Assembly: GCA_020437805.1 (NCBI GenBank)
Contig: JAGQVV010000089.1
Location: 1 to 32,243 of the forward strand
DNA: 32,243 nucleotides
DNA from: Flavobacteriales bacterium
GTDB lineage: Bacteria; Bacteroidota; Bacteroidia; Flavobacteriales_F; PHOS-HE28
Direction: 5' to 3'
Shown: positions 1 to 7,903 of the stretch, one piece after another
Numbering within the stretch: the stretch's first letter is position 1
Layout of the letters: the number at the start of each line of letters is the position of its first letter
Translations under genes and position numbers: made by a program
Notes under the pieces: generated by a model
Told to the model about the DNA's origin: nothing
The model's input: only the letters and a program-made list of their open reading frames with translations
Database searches by the model: none

Positions 1-237
1 CGGTGTGCTGTGGTTGTTGTTTCGGCCACCGAAGCGCCCCATGCTCCACTCGATCCAAAGGAGCGGTATTCCCATAAGTAGGAAGCAAACGAGATACGGT
101 ATTATGAAGGCTCCGCCCCCATTGTTCACTGCTTGAACAGGGAAGCGCAGGAAATTACCCAAACCGACCGCATTACCGGCCATGGCCAGGATCAACCCGA
201 CACGAGAGCCCCAGGATTCCGTTTGCTTCAGCGTCAT
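1..237 (-). CDS. Sodium-dependent transporter, SNF/NSS family (N-terminal part, cut by window edge)
   Basis: Only the first 79 codons are present; the gene runs off the left edge. The protein starts [16 protein letters not shown] and then carries [13 protein letters not shown] (about residues 21-33). That is the hallmark of the first transmembrane helix of LeuT-fold sodium:neurotransmitter symporters, where the unwound segment binds Na+ and substrate. A second hydrophobic helix follows at about 44-62 ([20 protein letters not shown]), ending in the family-typical pattern of an aromatic/acidic stretch before a glycine-rich turn. By family knowledge it is an inner-membrane secondary transporter of an amino acid or amino-acid-like solute driven by Na+; the substrate cannot be told from this fragment. 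The ATG at 237 is chosen because the NSS signature then lies at the usual distance from the N-terminus. The rmlD-like gene ends 86 bases upstream on the same strand. Confidence 0.9.
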   Translation of the reverse strand, partial: MTLKQTESWGSRVGLILAMAGNAVGLGNFLRFPVQAVNNGGGAFIIPYLVCFLLMGIPLLWIEWSMGRFGGRNNNHSTP

Positions 238-323
238 TCGTTCGGTTTCAGGTCGCCCAATATAGGCTTAGCCGCTCGACCGATGCGAAGCCGGACCAGC
301 GGAGTTGCGATCGAGCGGCCGAA

Positions 324-1232
324 CTAATCGCCTTTCTCCAACTGGCGCTTGAGCACCATCAACCCTTCTTCGAAGCTGCGTGGCTCGTAACCCAGCACAG
401 TACGCGCCTTGTCCAACACGAAGCCCGTCCTGGGCGGGCGTTTCGCCGGTTGGCCCAAGGAGTCGCTTTCAATGGGGTTCACACAGGAGGTGTCCAAGTG
501 GAAGAAAGCCCCTACCCGCTGCACGAGCTCCAGGATGCTCATCCCGTCCGGTCCGCTCAAATGATAAACACCCGTCGCCCCTCGTTTGGCTATTCGCATG
601 CAACCATCGGCCAGGTCCTCGGCGAGGGTGGGCATTCGCCATTGATCGTCCACCACTTTGATGGGTTGTCCCTTTTCCAGTGCCCCTTTCGCCCAAAGGA
701 CCACGTTGCTGCGACTCAATCCTTCGGCGATGCCGTAAACTATGATGGTACGCGCTATGACCCACTTCCTCAGGCCGCTCTCCATGACCAAGCGTTCGCC
801 TTTCAGCTTACTGTGTCCATAGACGCTGAGCGGCGCCGGCCCATCCGATTCTGCATACGGACCGTTCGCACCGTCGAAAATGAAGTCTGTACTGAGGAGG
901 ACGAAATGGCAGTCATGTCTTTTCGCAGCGGCCACCAGATACCCAGTAGCCGTTACGTTCTGGAGCTCGCATGCCAGAGGATCCAGTTCACAGGCATCCA
1001 CATTGGTCATTGCCGCTGTGTGGATCACCACGTCCGGTCGGGTGGCCTCGAAAACGGCATCAACATCCATTTCGGACGTGATGTCCAAGGGTCGATACTG
1101 TTCCTGCAACGGATCCGGGGTGCGGTCATCACCTCTAGATGTTGCGATGAGTTCCACCTCGGGGTCCTTCCTGAGAGCAGCCACGAGCTTCTGACCCAGC
1201 AGGCCGTTGCTTCCAGTGATCAATATCTTCAT
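324..1232 (-). CDS. RmlD-like SDR family sugar-nucleotide reductase
   Basis: A 302-residue extended short-chain dehydrogenase of the RmlD (dTDP-4-dehydrorhamnose reductase) type. Seen in the sequence: an N-terminal Rossmann motif MKILITGSNGLLGQKL (glycine pattern GxxGxxG), a conserved LSTDFIFDG stretch at about 113-121 supplying the catalytic Ser/Thr, and YGHSKLKGE (about 137-145) giving the YxxxK catalytic pair. The RmlD family reduces a 4-keto sugar nucleotide with NAD(P)H. No rmlA, rmlB or rmlC lies nearby, so a role in rhamnose synthesis is not supported by context, and related families (other sugar-nucleotide reductases, MAT2B-like proteins) remain possible. The ion channel gene ends 44 bases upstream on the same strand, so the two may share a transcript. 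The ATG at 1232 gives the full Rossmann motif right at the N-terminus, and a purine-rich stretch lies upstream. Confidence 0.88.
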   Translation of the reverse strand: MKILITGSNGLLGQKLVAALRKDPEVELIATSRGDDRTPDPLQEQYRPLDITSEMDVDAVFEATRPDVVIHTAAMTNVDACELDPLACELQNVTATGYLVAAAKRHDCHFVLLSTDFIFDGANGPYAESDGPAPLSVYGHSKLKGERLVMESGLRKWVIARTIIVYGIAEGLSRSNVVLWAKGALEKGQPIKVVDDQWRMPTLAEDLADGCMRIAKRGATGVYHLSGPDGMSILELVQRVGAFFHLDTSCVNPIESDSLGQPAKRPPRTGFVLDKARTVLGYEPRSFEEGLMVLKRQLEKGD

Positions 1233-1276
1233 CTGCCGCGAAGGAACATCAACTCACCTACCGGTCCAAGTTCTTG

Positions 1277-1993
1277 TTACTTCTCTTCCAGACCACCGAA
1301 GTAGCCTTTGTTGTGGCCACGGCTGAAGAAGCTGATGAAGAGGGCCAGGTAGCTCAGGTAGAACAAGGATTGCAGCACCACAAGGAACTTTCCCCACGGC
1401 GTGATCGGGTACAGGTCGCCGAACCCTATCGTACTGGTCACAATGAAGCTATAATAGACCGGATCGAACCAATGCTCCATTTCCACATTCAAGTGTCCGT
1501 AGGCCATGTGGAGCACAGCGAACGTGAAGACCACCTCCAGGTAATTCAGGAATATGAGGATCTTCGACCTTCGGTACGAACGCGGTGTGGGAAACACATC
1601 CGAAGCAAAGATCAGCGTGGGTATGTACATGAAGGTTTCCAGGACGAGCCACACCACGAGCCAGACCACCCATGCATGGACCTCCCATCCTTGATGAAGG
1701 ACCACAAGCGGGAACACGGTCTTGAACAGCACGAACACCTCGATGGCAAGGTCCTGATAGAGCGGGCCTGTGCGCCAGAAAAGGTGTTTGATGTACAAAC
1801 CCGGGAACAGGAACTGTGATCCTGCAAGGACCAATCGCACGACCTTTTCGAGTCCTGCGTCTTCCTCGTAGGTGTTGTTCCAAATGGCACCAAGGTTCTC
1901 CCATCGATGTCTGATCGTGCTGCGCCTTGGCAGGTCGTTCGCCTGACCCTTTCCAATGACGATCTTCCGAACCGTTCCTTGTATGCGTCCCAT
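1277..1993 (-). CDS. Ion channel family protein with potassium-type selectivity filter
   Basis: A 238-residue membrane protein. The C-terminal third has the two-helix pore architecture of potassium channels: a hydrophobic helix (ILIFLNYLEVVFTFAVLHM), a pore loop containing TSTIGFGDLYPIT, whose TIGFGD matches the K+ selectivity filter, and an inner helix (LVVLQSLFYLSYLALFISFF). Upstream are two or three further hydrophobic segments (around residues 65-85 and 105-130), so it is larger than a minimal 2TM channel. No regulatory RCK, cyclic-nucleotide or voltage-sensor charge pattern is evident. It likely conducts K+ across the inner membrane; gating is unknown. An in-frame TTG lies three codons upstream (2002), but the ATG at 1993 is preferred because a -7-like box (caaaagat-type, 2000-2007) lies immediately before it. 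Confidence 0.82.
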   Translation of the reverse strand: MGRIQGTVRKIVIGKGQANDLPRRSTIRHRWENLGAIWNNTYEEDAGLEKVVRLVLAGSQFLFPGLYIKHLFWRTGPLYQDLAIEVFVLFKTVFPLVVLHQGWEVHAWVVWLVVWLVLETFMYIPTLIFASDVFPTPRSYRRSKILIFLNYLEVVFTFAVLHMAYGHLNVEMEHWFDPVYYSFIVTSTIGFGDLYPITPWGKFLVVLQSLFYLSYLALFISFFSRGHNKGYFGGLEEK

Positions 1994-1999
1994 GGACCT

Positions 2000-2007
2000 C
2001 AAAGATG
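2000..2007 (-). promoter_or_regulatory. Possible -7 box (CATCTTTG) of the ion channel gene
   Basis: On the minus strand the sequence reads CATCTTTG, one mismatch from the Bacteroidota consensus TAnnTTTG, directly upstream of the ATG at 1993. If used, the transcript would have almost no leader. No convincing -33 TTTG element was seen. Confidence 0.3.
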
Positions 2008-2110
2008 GGGTAGCCTATGCATTGCAGACTGACGCGCATCACACACCGCTGACCAACCGATCGTTGCTGATCCCGATCGACCGAACAAGGTACTGTCCCA
2101 CAAATGCATA

Positions 2111-2879
2111 TCATTCGAAAAAGAGCGACCACCCATGCCATGTTTTCGGATCGTCGATATCCCGATACAACAACGGACCAGCGATCCCTACGGTGTGGAT
2201 TTCGAGCCATCGCCCTGCGTCATAGCTGGAATGGCGTAAGGCGGACCGGAGTTCGAACAACAGGACACGAGTTCCCCATAGCTTACGTGGAACGGATGAT
2301 CAACGATCCCCATGGATATCCACCAGCCCTTCTGGACCTCCTCATGTCCTGCCCATGGAAGGGCATCCGTCTCGAGACCACCGATCGCGAGGGTGATCCT
2401 ACGCTCTTCCGATAGGTCGCTGAACGAAAGCCGGAGTCCTCAAGCTTCTTGTTGATAGCCTTGGATCCTATGGTGAAGCATTCCACGTTCCAAGTGAGCG
2501 ATCCGCCCAAGTTGCATACGCCTTGGATACGAACGATCGTAAGATCCAGGCGCTGAACGTGGCGAACGTGCGTTTCAAGGAAGCGGAAGTCATACACATA
2601 CCCGCATTGGAACATTATACCGGGGCTGAGAAAAGTATGGTCATCATCCGCGGCCATGTGGCCAAGATCCGGTTCATCAGAATGCTCAACCTCGGAGAGA
2701 CCGGTCACCTCGAAGTCATATGGTCGGTAGGTGCTCTCCTCATCGTTCTCCAGGTCACCACTGGAACAAGCAACGAGCGACACACGGACAACCAAAGGGG
2801 GGGGGACTCTTTCAAATGCTTGATCACTCCGATGGAATTCCATTCCACCCGACCAAGGGCTTGCGACCGAGGCGCCCAT
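2111..2879 (-). pseudogene. Frameshifted lipoprotein-like gene, function unknown
   Basis: No single frame covers this region, but three minus-strand frames join into a coherent protein of about 240 residues. A GTG at 2827 opens VIKHLKES, then crosses a run of nine C into a frame reading LVVRVSLVACSSGDLEN, which looks like a lipoprotein signal ending at a lipobox cysteine. That frame stays open to about residue INKKLEDS (near 2440). Coding then resumes in another frame as LRLSFSDLSEERRITLAIGG. After about 2290 it shifts again to a frame ending RDIDDPKTWHGWSLFFE and a TGA at 2111. Each junction needs one base missing. Neighbouring genes, including a 3.5-kb one, are intact, which favours decay or phase variation over general sequencing error. 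The product is not recognised. An alternative ATG at 2879 exists in the second frame but gives no signal peptide. It lies 46 bases downstream of pspC. Confidence 0.55.
2797..2805. repeat. Mononucleotide run of nine G (C9 on the coding strand)
   Basis: Nine consecutive G on the plus strand, falling between the n-region and the hydrophobic core of the putative lipoprotein signal peptide encoded on the minus strand. With ten C (or seven) the GTG start at 2827 would read in frame into the lipobox; with nine it does not. Confidence 0.9.
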
Positions 2880-2925
2880 GAAGTATCCTTCACCCGTTCA
2901 ACCGATCGGCTGGAGACCTTACTTA

Positions 2926-3156
2926 CTAAAGGTCCCAAACAGTGCTCCGCTTGTTGAAGGGCTGCTTGATCCGCTCCTTGTGCTGAAGAATGAAAGCCAT
3001 GATCAAGTAGGCCACCAGGTGCACACCGGCTGTAATGAAGCTCAGGTAGATGAACGAGAGGCGGACCTGTTCCGTTTTCACGTTCAGCTTCCCCGCCCAC
3101 CATGCACAGACACCGAAAGCGTAGCGTTCGAAATACGTCTTGATACGATCGATCAT
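2926..3156 (-). CDS. PspC domain-containing small membrane protein
   Basis: A 76-residue protein beginning MIDRIKTYFERYAFGVC. It has an amphipathic N-terminus and one strong transmembrane segment (LSFIYLSFITAGVHLVAYLIMAFIL, about 34-58) followed by a basic tail. It resembles the short PspC-domain proteins common in Bacteroidota, which lack the rest of the phage-shock operon; in Proteobacteria PspC is an inner-membrane stress sensor. The start at 3156 is chosen because its ATG overlaps the TGA of the upstream DUF2851 gene (ATGA), a classic translational-coupling arrangement; the longer reading from 3201 lies wholly inside that gene. No PspA or PspB homologue is seen in the window, so a stress role is inference from the family only. 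Confidence 0.78.
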   Translation of the reverse strand: MIDRIKTYFERYAFGVCAWWAGKLNVKTEQVRLSFIYLSFITAGVHLVAYLIMAFILQHKERIKQPFNKRSTVWDL

Positions 3157-4571
3157 CGGGGGTTCCTGAGCAGTTCCATGCCTATGACGCAAGATAAGCA
3201 ATGACGTTGCCCACAGTGCGATCCGCGCAACTCAAGCAAGGCCTGTCCATCCGCGGCTGAATCGGCCCTCAGGCCCAAGCCTGACCACTTTTCCAGCACA
3301 GCATTGTGTTCCGCTGGTAATTGCTCCAAGATCTCCAAGGCCCGTCTGACCAACGCAGGTCTTCCATGGATCCGGCCCAGAGCGTGCAGCGCAGGAACGA
3401 TCGTATTGATGATGATGTGGTCCGCAGCCATGGTTCCCAAACGCTTGGGGCGGAATGTACCGGGGTGGTCGAAGCGATGATGGGTGTTCCAATAAGGACT
3501 TGCTTCCACATCGAGCAGGTCCCGGAGGTCCTCCACATCCACCAGTTGGAGGACCTTCCCGAACGAGCCATCGCAGCGCACGAGGAACTGGGCGAATTGG
3601 GCGAGTCGGATCGTTGGAAAGTTGGCAGGCCGCATTCGCCCGAATTTCCATGCACCGACAGGTGCTGGACGAAGCCCATGGAGCATGCCGAGGACCGCGT
3701 GATCGGCCTGCAACCGACGTGGGAAGTCATCCACGAGGTCGACCTGCAGCATGCCCGCTTGGCCAAAGACCAAGGCCTCGACCCGTTCGGGGTCATCCCT
3801 GTATCGCTTTACGATCTTCAAGGGTAACGCTTCCGCCAGCATACCGAAGGGTTCCGCATTCACCCGCATACCGAATCCCATGGCCAACAGGCGATACAAG
3901 GTCTCCTCCACATTTCCTCGGGTGCGCTCTTGGATGCGTTCCACCGCTTCTCCTTTGCGCAAGAATCGCTGTTCCAAGACCTCTTGCAGCCGATACCGGA
4001 TCATCTTCGGACCGACCTTACCAATATGTTCCGCGCATGGTATGAAATCCTTCCCTCGCATCAATCCATGATAGGTGTGCGCACGTTCGAGGGGTAAGCG
4101 ATTGATCAACTCAAGTGTTGGCAAGAGCGTTCCCTGTTGCGTTCGGACCTCCTTGTCGTGGACGTACACGACATGCAGCACAACATTCTCGTAAGCTGGA
4201 TCGTACTGATGGCCGTGCACATCCCATTCACTGCTTCGTATGTGCACCTCGACCGTACCTGCCCACAATTGGCCATCCACACGGACCAATGCTCCGGAAA
4301 GGTCCGGCCCACTATTCGGCTGGATAAGTCCAGGATGGATCACATCCACAGTGCGGCCGTCCGTGGTTCGCAACGCATGTGGTTCGTACATGCTCTTTTC
4401 CCAGATGAATTGGAGCAGTTCCTCTCCATAGGGAAATTCGGGATCGAGCAAAAGGCCACTTGTTCCCGATGGACCATGCCCCGAACGGCAGGGTGCTCGG
4501 GACATGACCACCTGTGGATGGGATGGATCCTCTCCAGCACGAAATGGCAACTGGGTGTTATTCAGCAGCAT
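3153..4571 (-). CDS. DUF2851 family protein
   Basis: A 472-residue protein matching the DUF2851 family, widespread in Bacteroidota and of unknown function. Recognised stretches are EELLQFIWEKSMYEPHALRT near the N-terminus, then VIHPGLIQPNSGPDLSGA and WAGTVEVHIRSSEWDVHGH, where the family shows conserved Asn, Asp, His and Ser/Asp residues that look like a metal- or nucleic-acid-handling site (inference). The first about 48 residues before EELLQF are low in similarity to the family and basic, so the true start may be the internal Met at about residue 23 (MSRAPCRSG); the ATG at 4571 is kept as the longest. It follows pyrF by 71 bases and overlaps pspC by four bases, so the three may form one unit. 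A 7-bp hairpin (4576-4597) lies just upstream of the 4571 start. Confidence 0.85.
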   Translation of the reverse strand: MLLNNTQLPFRAGEDPSHPQVVMSRAPCRSGHGPSGTSGLLLDPEFPYGEELLQFIWEKSMYEPHALRTTDGRTVDVIHPGLIQPNSGPDLSGALVRVDGQLWAGTVEVHIRSSEWDVHGHQYDPAYENVVLHVVYVHDKEVRTQQGTLLPTLELINRLPLERAHTYHGLMRGKDFIPCAEHIGKVGPKMIRYRLQEVLEQRFLRKGEAVERIQERTRGNVEETLYRLLAMGFGMRVNAEPFGMLAEALPLKIVKRYRDDPERVEALVFGQAGMLQVDLVDDFPRRLQADHAVLGMLHGLRPAPVGAWKFGRMRPANFPTIRLAQFAQFLVRCDGSFGKVLQLVDVEDLRDLLDVEASPYWNTHHRFDHPGTFRPKRLGTMAADHIIINTIVPALHALGRIHGRPALVRRALEILEQLPAEHNAVLEKWSGLGLRADSAADGQALLELRGSHCGQRHCLSCVIGMELLRNPR

Positions 4572-4642
4572 ATTGACGGGATTTTCGACGATCCCGTGCC
4601 AAGCAATATAATGCCGACCCCTAGGCCCTTTCGCGCTCGCGA

Positions 4643-5488
4643 TCAGCCCACGGACGATCGGTCGAGCACACCTTTCTCGAGCAAGGCCAAGGCCATGGTC
4701 GCCTGTAGACCTCGGGCAGCGGTGCGAGCGGCCGGAATGGCATCCTCACCCGCCCCTGCATAAAGAATACCTCTACTGCTGTTGATGAGCAGCCCACCAT
4801 CCTTGGTCATACCTGCGTCCAGCACAGCATTCAGGTCGCCTCCTTGGGCACCTACGCCCGGCACCAGAAAGAAGTGATCCTTGGCGATGTTCCGGACCTC
4901 GGCCACGACCTGTGGACGTGTAGCGCCAACGACCAACATGAGGTCCTCCGGCGTTCCCCATCCGATCGAATGCTGAATGGTCCTCTGATACACCGTCCCG
5001 CCCTGCTTCAATTCAAGGAATTGCACATCCTCGGCTCCGGCATTGCTTGTAACACCAAGAACGACCGCCCATTTCCCCTCGCGTCCCACGAATGGGATGA
5101 TGCTGTCCTTACCCATGTACGGTGATAGTGTAATCGCATCCACGTCGAGCAGATCGAAGAAAGCCTCGGCGTACTTCCGGGCCGTATTCCCGATATCACC
5201 TCGCTTTGCATCTGCAATGATCAGGCAATCGCCCTTGCTCCGGATGTAACCGATCGTGGCTTCCAGGTCCAACCAGCCCTGATCGCCCAAGGCCTCGTAG
5301 AACGCCAGGTTCAGTTTGTAGGCCACGGCAAGATCATGGGTCACCTCCACGATGGCCTCGTTGAATGCACGTACCGGGTGGCTTTCCGCACGAAAATGTT
5401 CGGGGATGAGTAGCTCCTCGGTGTCCAAGCCTACACAAAGCAAGCTCTTCTTCCGTCGGATGGCGGCTATGAGCTGGGTCCGGGTCAT
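4643..5488 (-). CDS. pyrF: Orotidine 5'-phosphate decarboxylase (type 2)
   Basis: A 281-residue enzyme that decarboxylates OMP to UMP, the last step of de novo pyrimidine synthesis, in the cytoplasm. The N-terminal LLCVGLDTEE and the catalytic DAKRGDIGNTA (residues 93-103; Asp93, Lys95 and Asp98 form the charged network of the family) are plain. Downstream, LSPYMGKDSIIPF and FLVPGVGAQGGDL supply the phosphate-binding end of the TIM barrel. The length fits the longer type 2 PyrF proteins (about 270-280 residues) rather than the roughly 230-residue E. coli form. It follows prfA by 59 bases on the same strand. In my recollection purM-prfA-pyrF is a recurrent order in flavobacterial genomes. No PyrR-type leader or attenuator was seen. 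Confidence 0.96.
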   Translation of the reverse strand: MTRTQLIAAIRRKKSLLCVGLDTEELLIPEHFRAESHPVRAFNEAIVEVTHDLAVAYKLNLAFYEALGDQGWLDLEATIGYIRSKGDCLIIADAKRGDIGNTARKYAEAFFDLLDVDAITLSPYMGKDSIIPFVGREGKWAVVLGVTSNAGAEDVQFLELKQGGTVYQRTIQHSIGWGTPEDLMLVVGATRPQVVAEVRNIAKDHFFLVPGVGAQGGDLNAVLDAGMTKDGGLLINSSRGILYAGAGEDAIPAARTAARGLQATMALALLEKGVLDRSSVG

Positions 5489-5547
5489 TCAGCGGCGAAG
5501 GTCAGCAGGATCATTCGTTCGACCAAAAGCACAATGCCCGGCGCGGG

Positions 5548-6630
5548 TCATAGCCCAGCATCAGCTTTCAGCTTCTCCGTCCGTTCGGCCAATTGGAGCG
5601 CATCGATGATCTCTTGCAGATCGCCATTCAGCACCTGTGGCAGGTTGTGTACCGTGAATTCGATCCGGTGGTCCGTCACGCGGCTTTGCGGGAAATTGTA
5701 GGTCCTGATCTTGGCGCTCCGATCCCCACTGCTGACCTGGCTCTTCCGGTGGGCTGCCACTTCCGCCTCCTGTTCACGGACCTTGTCCTCATAGAGTTTG
5801 GTCCGCAACATCTGCAGTGCTTTCACCCTGTTCCCGAGCTGGTTCCTTTCGGTCTGGCACATCACCACGATCCCTGTGGGAATATGGGTAAGGCGCACCT
5901 TGGTCTCCACCTTGTTCACGTTCTGCCCGCCCGCTCCACCGCTACGCGCGGTCTCCATCTTCACGTCACTTTCTCTCAGGTCCACGTCCGTATCCTCGGC
6001 CTCAGGCAACACGTTCACCGTAGCCGCACTGGTATGAATGCGACCACTCGCTTCGGTGCTCGGTACGCGTTGGACGCGGTGCACCCCGGCCTCGAACTTC
6101 AATACGCCATATGCACCGTCGCCGATCACATTGAACACCACCTCCTTGTAGCCTCCCACGGTCCCTTCACTCACATCTGCCACCTCCACGCGCCAACCCC
6201 GTTCCTCGCAATAGCGGCTGTACATCCGGTAAAGGTCACCGGCGAACAGGCTCGCTTCATCGCCACCCGTTCCAGCGCGTACCTCAACGGTACAATTCCG
6301 TGCATCATTGGGGTCCTTTGGAACCAGCATCATACGGACCTCCTCCTCCATGCTTTCGATGGATACCCTCATGGCATCCCGTTCCGCTCTTGCCATTTCC
6401 AGCATCTCCGGGTCCTTTTCGGAGCGCAGCATCTGTTCGGCACCGGACAGGTCATCGTGCATCCGCCTGAATCGGAAATAGGCTTCGACGACCGGCTCCA
6501 GATCGCGATAACTGCGATTCAGTTCCACGAAACGCTTCTGATCCGCGATCACACTCGGGTCCGCCAATTGTTTTCCGATCTCCGCATGGCGATCATGGAT
6601 GGCTGAAAGCTTGGAGAGAAGATCGCTCAT
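5548..6630 (-). CDS. prfA: Peptide chain release factor 1
   Basis: A 360-residue class I release factor that recognises UAA and UAG and triggers peptidyl-tRNA hydrolysis on the ribosome. The GGQ catalytic motif is at residues 234-236 in [14 protein letters not shown], with the glutamine that is normally methylated by PrmC. The codon-recognising PxT tripeptide, PAT in E. coli, is PST here (190-192, [15 protein letters not shown]). Its presence, and not SPF, identifies RF1 rather than RF2. The N-terminal helical domain and the C-terminal [12 protein letters not shown] stretch are also typical. The length equals that of the E. coli protein (360). purM ends 43 bases upstream. A weak -7-like TACATTTC occurs in that gap (6663-6670, minus strand), so a private promoter is possible but not demonstrated. 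Confidence 0.97.
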   Translation of the reverse strand: MSDLLSKLSAIHDRHAEIGKQLADPSVIADQKRFVELNRSYRDLEPVVEAYFRFRRMHDDLSGAEQMLRSEKDPEMLEMARAERDAMRVSIESMEEEVRMMLVPKDPNDARNCTVEVRAGTGGDEASLFAGDLYRMYSRYCEERGWRVEVADVSEGTVGGYKEVVFNVIGDGAYGVLKFEAGVHRVQRVPSTEASGRIHTSAATVNVLPEAEDTDVDLRESDVKMETARSGGAGGQNVNKVETKVRLTHIPTGIVVMCQTERNQLGNRVKALQMLRTKLYEDKVREQEAEVAAHRKSQVSSGDRSAKIRTYNFPQSRVTDHRIEFTVHNLPQVLNGDLQEIIDALQLAERTEKLKADAGL

Positions 6631-6673
6631 AGGTGTTCGCTACCGCGTCGAAATGACGAAGGGAAATGTACGG

Positions 6674-7843
6674 TCAGAGGTAGGAGAAGGTCCCGTGCGG
6701 GCCAGTGAGAACCACTTCCTTGTGCGGGGCTGCTTCGACCCTACCAATGACCTTTGCGTGAATACCGAAGGCCTTCGAGATAGCGATCACTTCGGCCGCT
6801 CGGGCTTGAGGCAGGTAGAACTCCATTCGATGGCCCATATTGAAGACCTTGTACATCTCCTTCCAGTCCGTTCCGCTCATCCGTTGGATGGTATTGAACA
6901 AGGGCGGGATCGGAAGCAGGTCATCCTTGATCACTCGCAGCCCTTCCACGAAGTGTAGCACCTTCGTCTGCGCACCTCCACTGCAATGCACCATACCATG
7001 GATCTCGGTGCGCATGGTACCCAGCACCTCCTTTACGACCGGGGCATATGTTCGTGTTGGCGAAAGCACCGCTTTCCCGTGGTCCAATGGTGTGCCTTCC
7101 AAGGGATCGTCAAGTCCTGCTTGACCGCTATACACGAGTTCCATCGGCGTACCGGGATCAAAGGTCTCGGGGAACTCCTTGGCCAAGGCCTTCGCGAACA
7201 CATCGTGTCGGGCGCTCGTCAATCCATTGCTTCCCATGCCTGAGTTGTACGCATCCTCATAGGTCGCTTGGCCATAACTCGCCAGCGCTACTACAACGTC
7301 CCCGGCCTGGATCCGAGCATTATCGATGACCGCTGCTCTAGGCATGCGACATACCACGGTGCTATCAACTATGATCGTGCGAACGAGATCACCCACGTCT
7401 GCCGTTTCTCCACCTGTGCTCCGGATGCCGATACCGAGATCCCGCATGCGCGCCAGGAACTCCTCGGTTCCTTCGATGATCGCGCCGATCACCTCTCCCG
7501 GTACCAGCCTTTTGTTCCGGCCGATCGTGCTGCTGAGCAGGATGCCGTCCGTTGCCCCGACACACAGTAGGTCGTCCAGGTTCATCACGATGGCATCCTG
7601 GGCTATTCCTTTCCAAACGCTAGTATCCCCGGTGCTCTTCCAATAGGCGTAGGCCAATGACGATTTGGTCCCGGCGCCATCGGCGTGCATCACCACGCAA
7701 TGCTCCGCACTGTTCGTCAGGTGGTCGGGTACCACCTTGCAGAACGCTTTGGGGAAAAGGCCCTTATCCAGTCCAGCGATCGCCTTATGCACATCCTCCT
7801 TCCCGGAGGAGACCCCGCGTTGCGCGTATCGATCGCTTGTCAT
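6674..7843 (-). CDS. purM: Phosphoribosylformylglycinamidine cyclo-ligase (AIR synthetase)
   Basis: A 389-residue enzyme of purine synthesis that closes FGAM to AIR with ATP. Signature stretches are MTSDRYAQRGVSSGKEDVHK at the N-terminus, MHADGAGTKSSLAY (about 53-66; the D-G-x-G-T-K nucleotide/substrate loop), MNLDDLLCVGA, and IRSTGGETADVGDLV. The C-terminal domain includes HCSGGAQTKVL and VFNMGHRMEFYL. It is longer than the E. coli protein (about 345) and matches the Bacteroidota form, which has a longer middle region. It is the first gene after the OmpA-family gene, separated from it by 60 bases containing a terminator-like hairpin, so it likely starts its own transcript; prfA follows after 43 bases. 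No PurR box or purine riboswitch is visible in the short leader. Confidence 0.96.
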   Translation of the reverse strand: MTSDRYAQRGVSSGKEDVHKAIAGLDKGLFPKAFCKVVPDHLTNSAEHCVVMHADGAGTKSSLAYAYWKSTGDTSVWKGIAQDAIVMNLDDLLCVGATDGILLSSTIGRNKRLVPGEVIGAIIEGTEEFLARMRDLGIGIRSTGGETADVGDLVRTIIVDSTVVCRMPRAAVIDNARIQAGDVVVALASYGQATYEDAYNSGMGSNGLTSARHDVFAKALAKEFPETFDPGTPMELVYSGQAGLDDPLEGTPLDHGKAVLSPTRTYAPVVKEVLGTMRTEIHGMVHCSGGAQTKVLHFVEGLRVIKDDLLPIPPLFNTIQRMSGTDWKEMYKVFNMGHRMEFYLPQARAAEVIAISKAFGIHAKVIGRVEAAPHKEVVLTGPHGTFSYL

Positions 7844-7859
7844 GATGCGTAACGAAGAA

Positions 7860-7885
7860 GAGCACCCACCATGCGGCGGATGCTC
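7860..7885 (-). terminator. Hairpin downstream of the OmpA-family gene
   Basis: Arms 7860-7870 and 7875-7885 pair over 11 positions with two mismatches around a four-base loop, between the OmpA-family stop and the purM start. On the minus strand it is followed by TTCTTCGTT, a weak T-rich tail. A plausible but imperfect terminator. Confidence 0.45.
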
Positions 7886-7903
7886 TCCCTCTGGTGTTCG
7901 GAT

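Noticed and set aside
324-1232. rmlD as part of a rhamnose or O-antigen cluster
   Set aside because: No other sugar-nucleotide or glycosyltransferase gene is present in the window; its neighbours are a channel and a transporter.
2523-2957. A plus-strand frame of 144 codons across the frameshifted gene
   Set aside because: It overlaps the pspC tail and reads the complement of the lipoprotein-like frames. The minus-strand pieces have a lipobox and the direction of all neighbours.
2705-3103. A minus-strand frame of 132 codons overlapping pspC
   Set aside because: Most of it is out of frame inside pspC. Only its last part, from the GTG at 2827 to the C tract, is kept, as the start of the broken lipoprotein gene.
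4576-4597. Hairpin upstream of the DUF2851 gene as the pyrF terminator
   Set aside because: The stem is only seven pairs, has no T-tail and lies 46 bases past the pyrF stop, so it is too weak to call.
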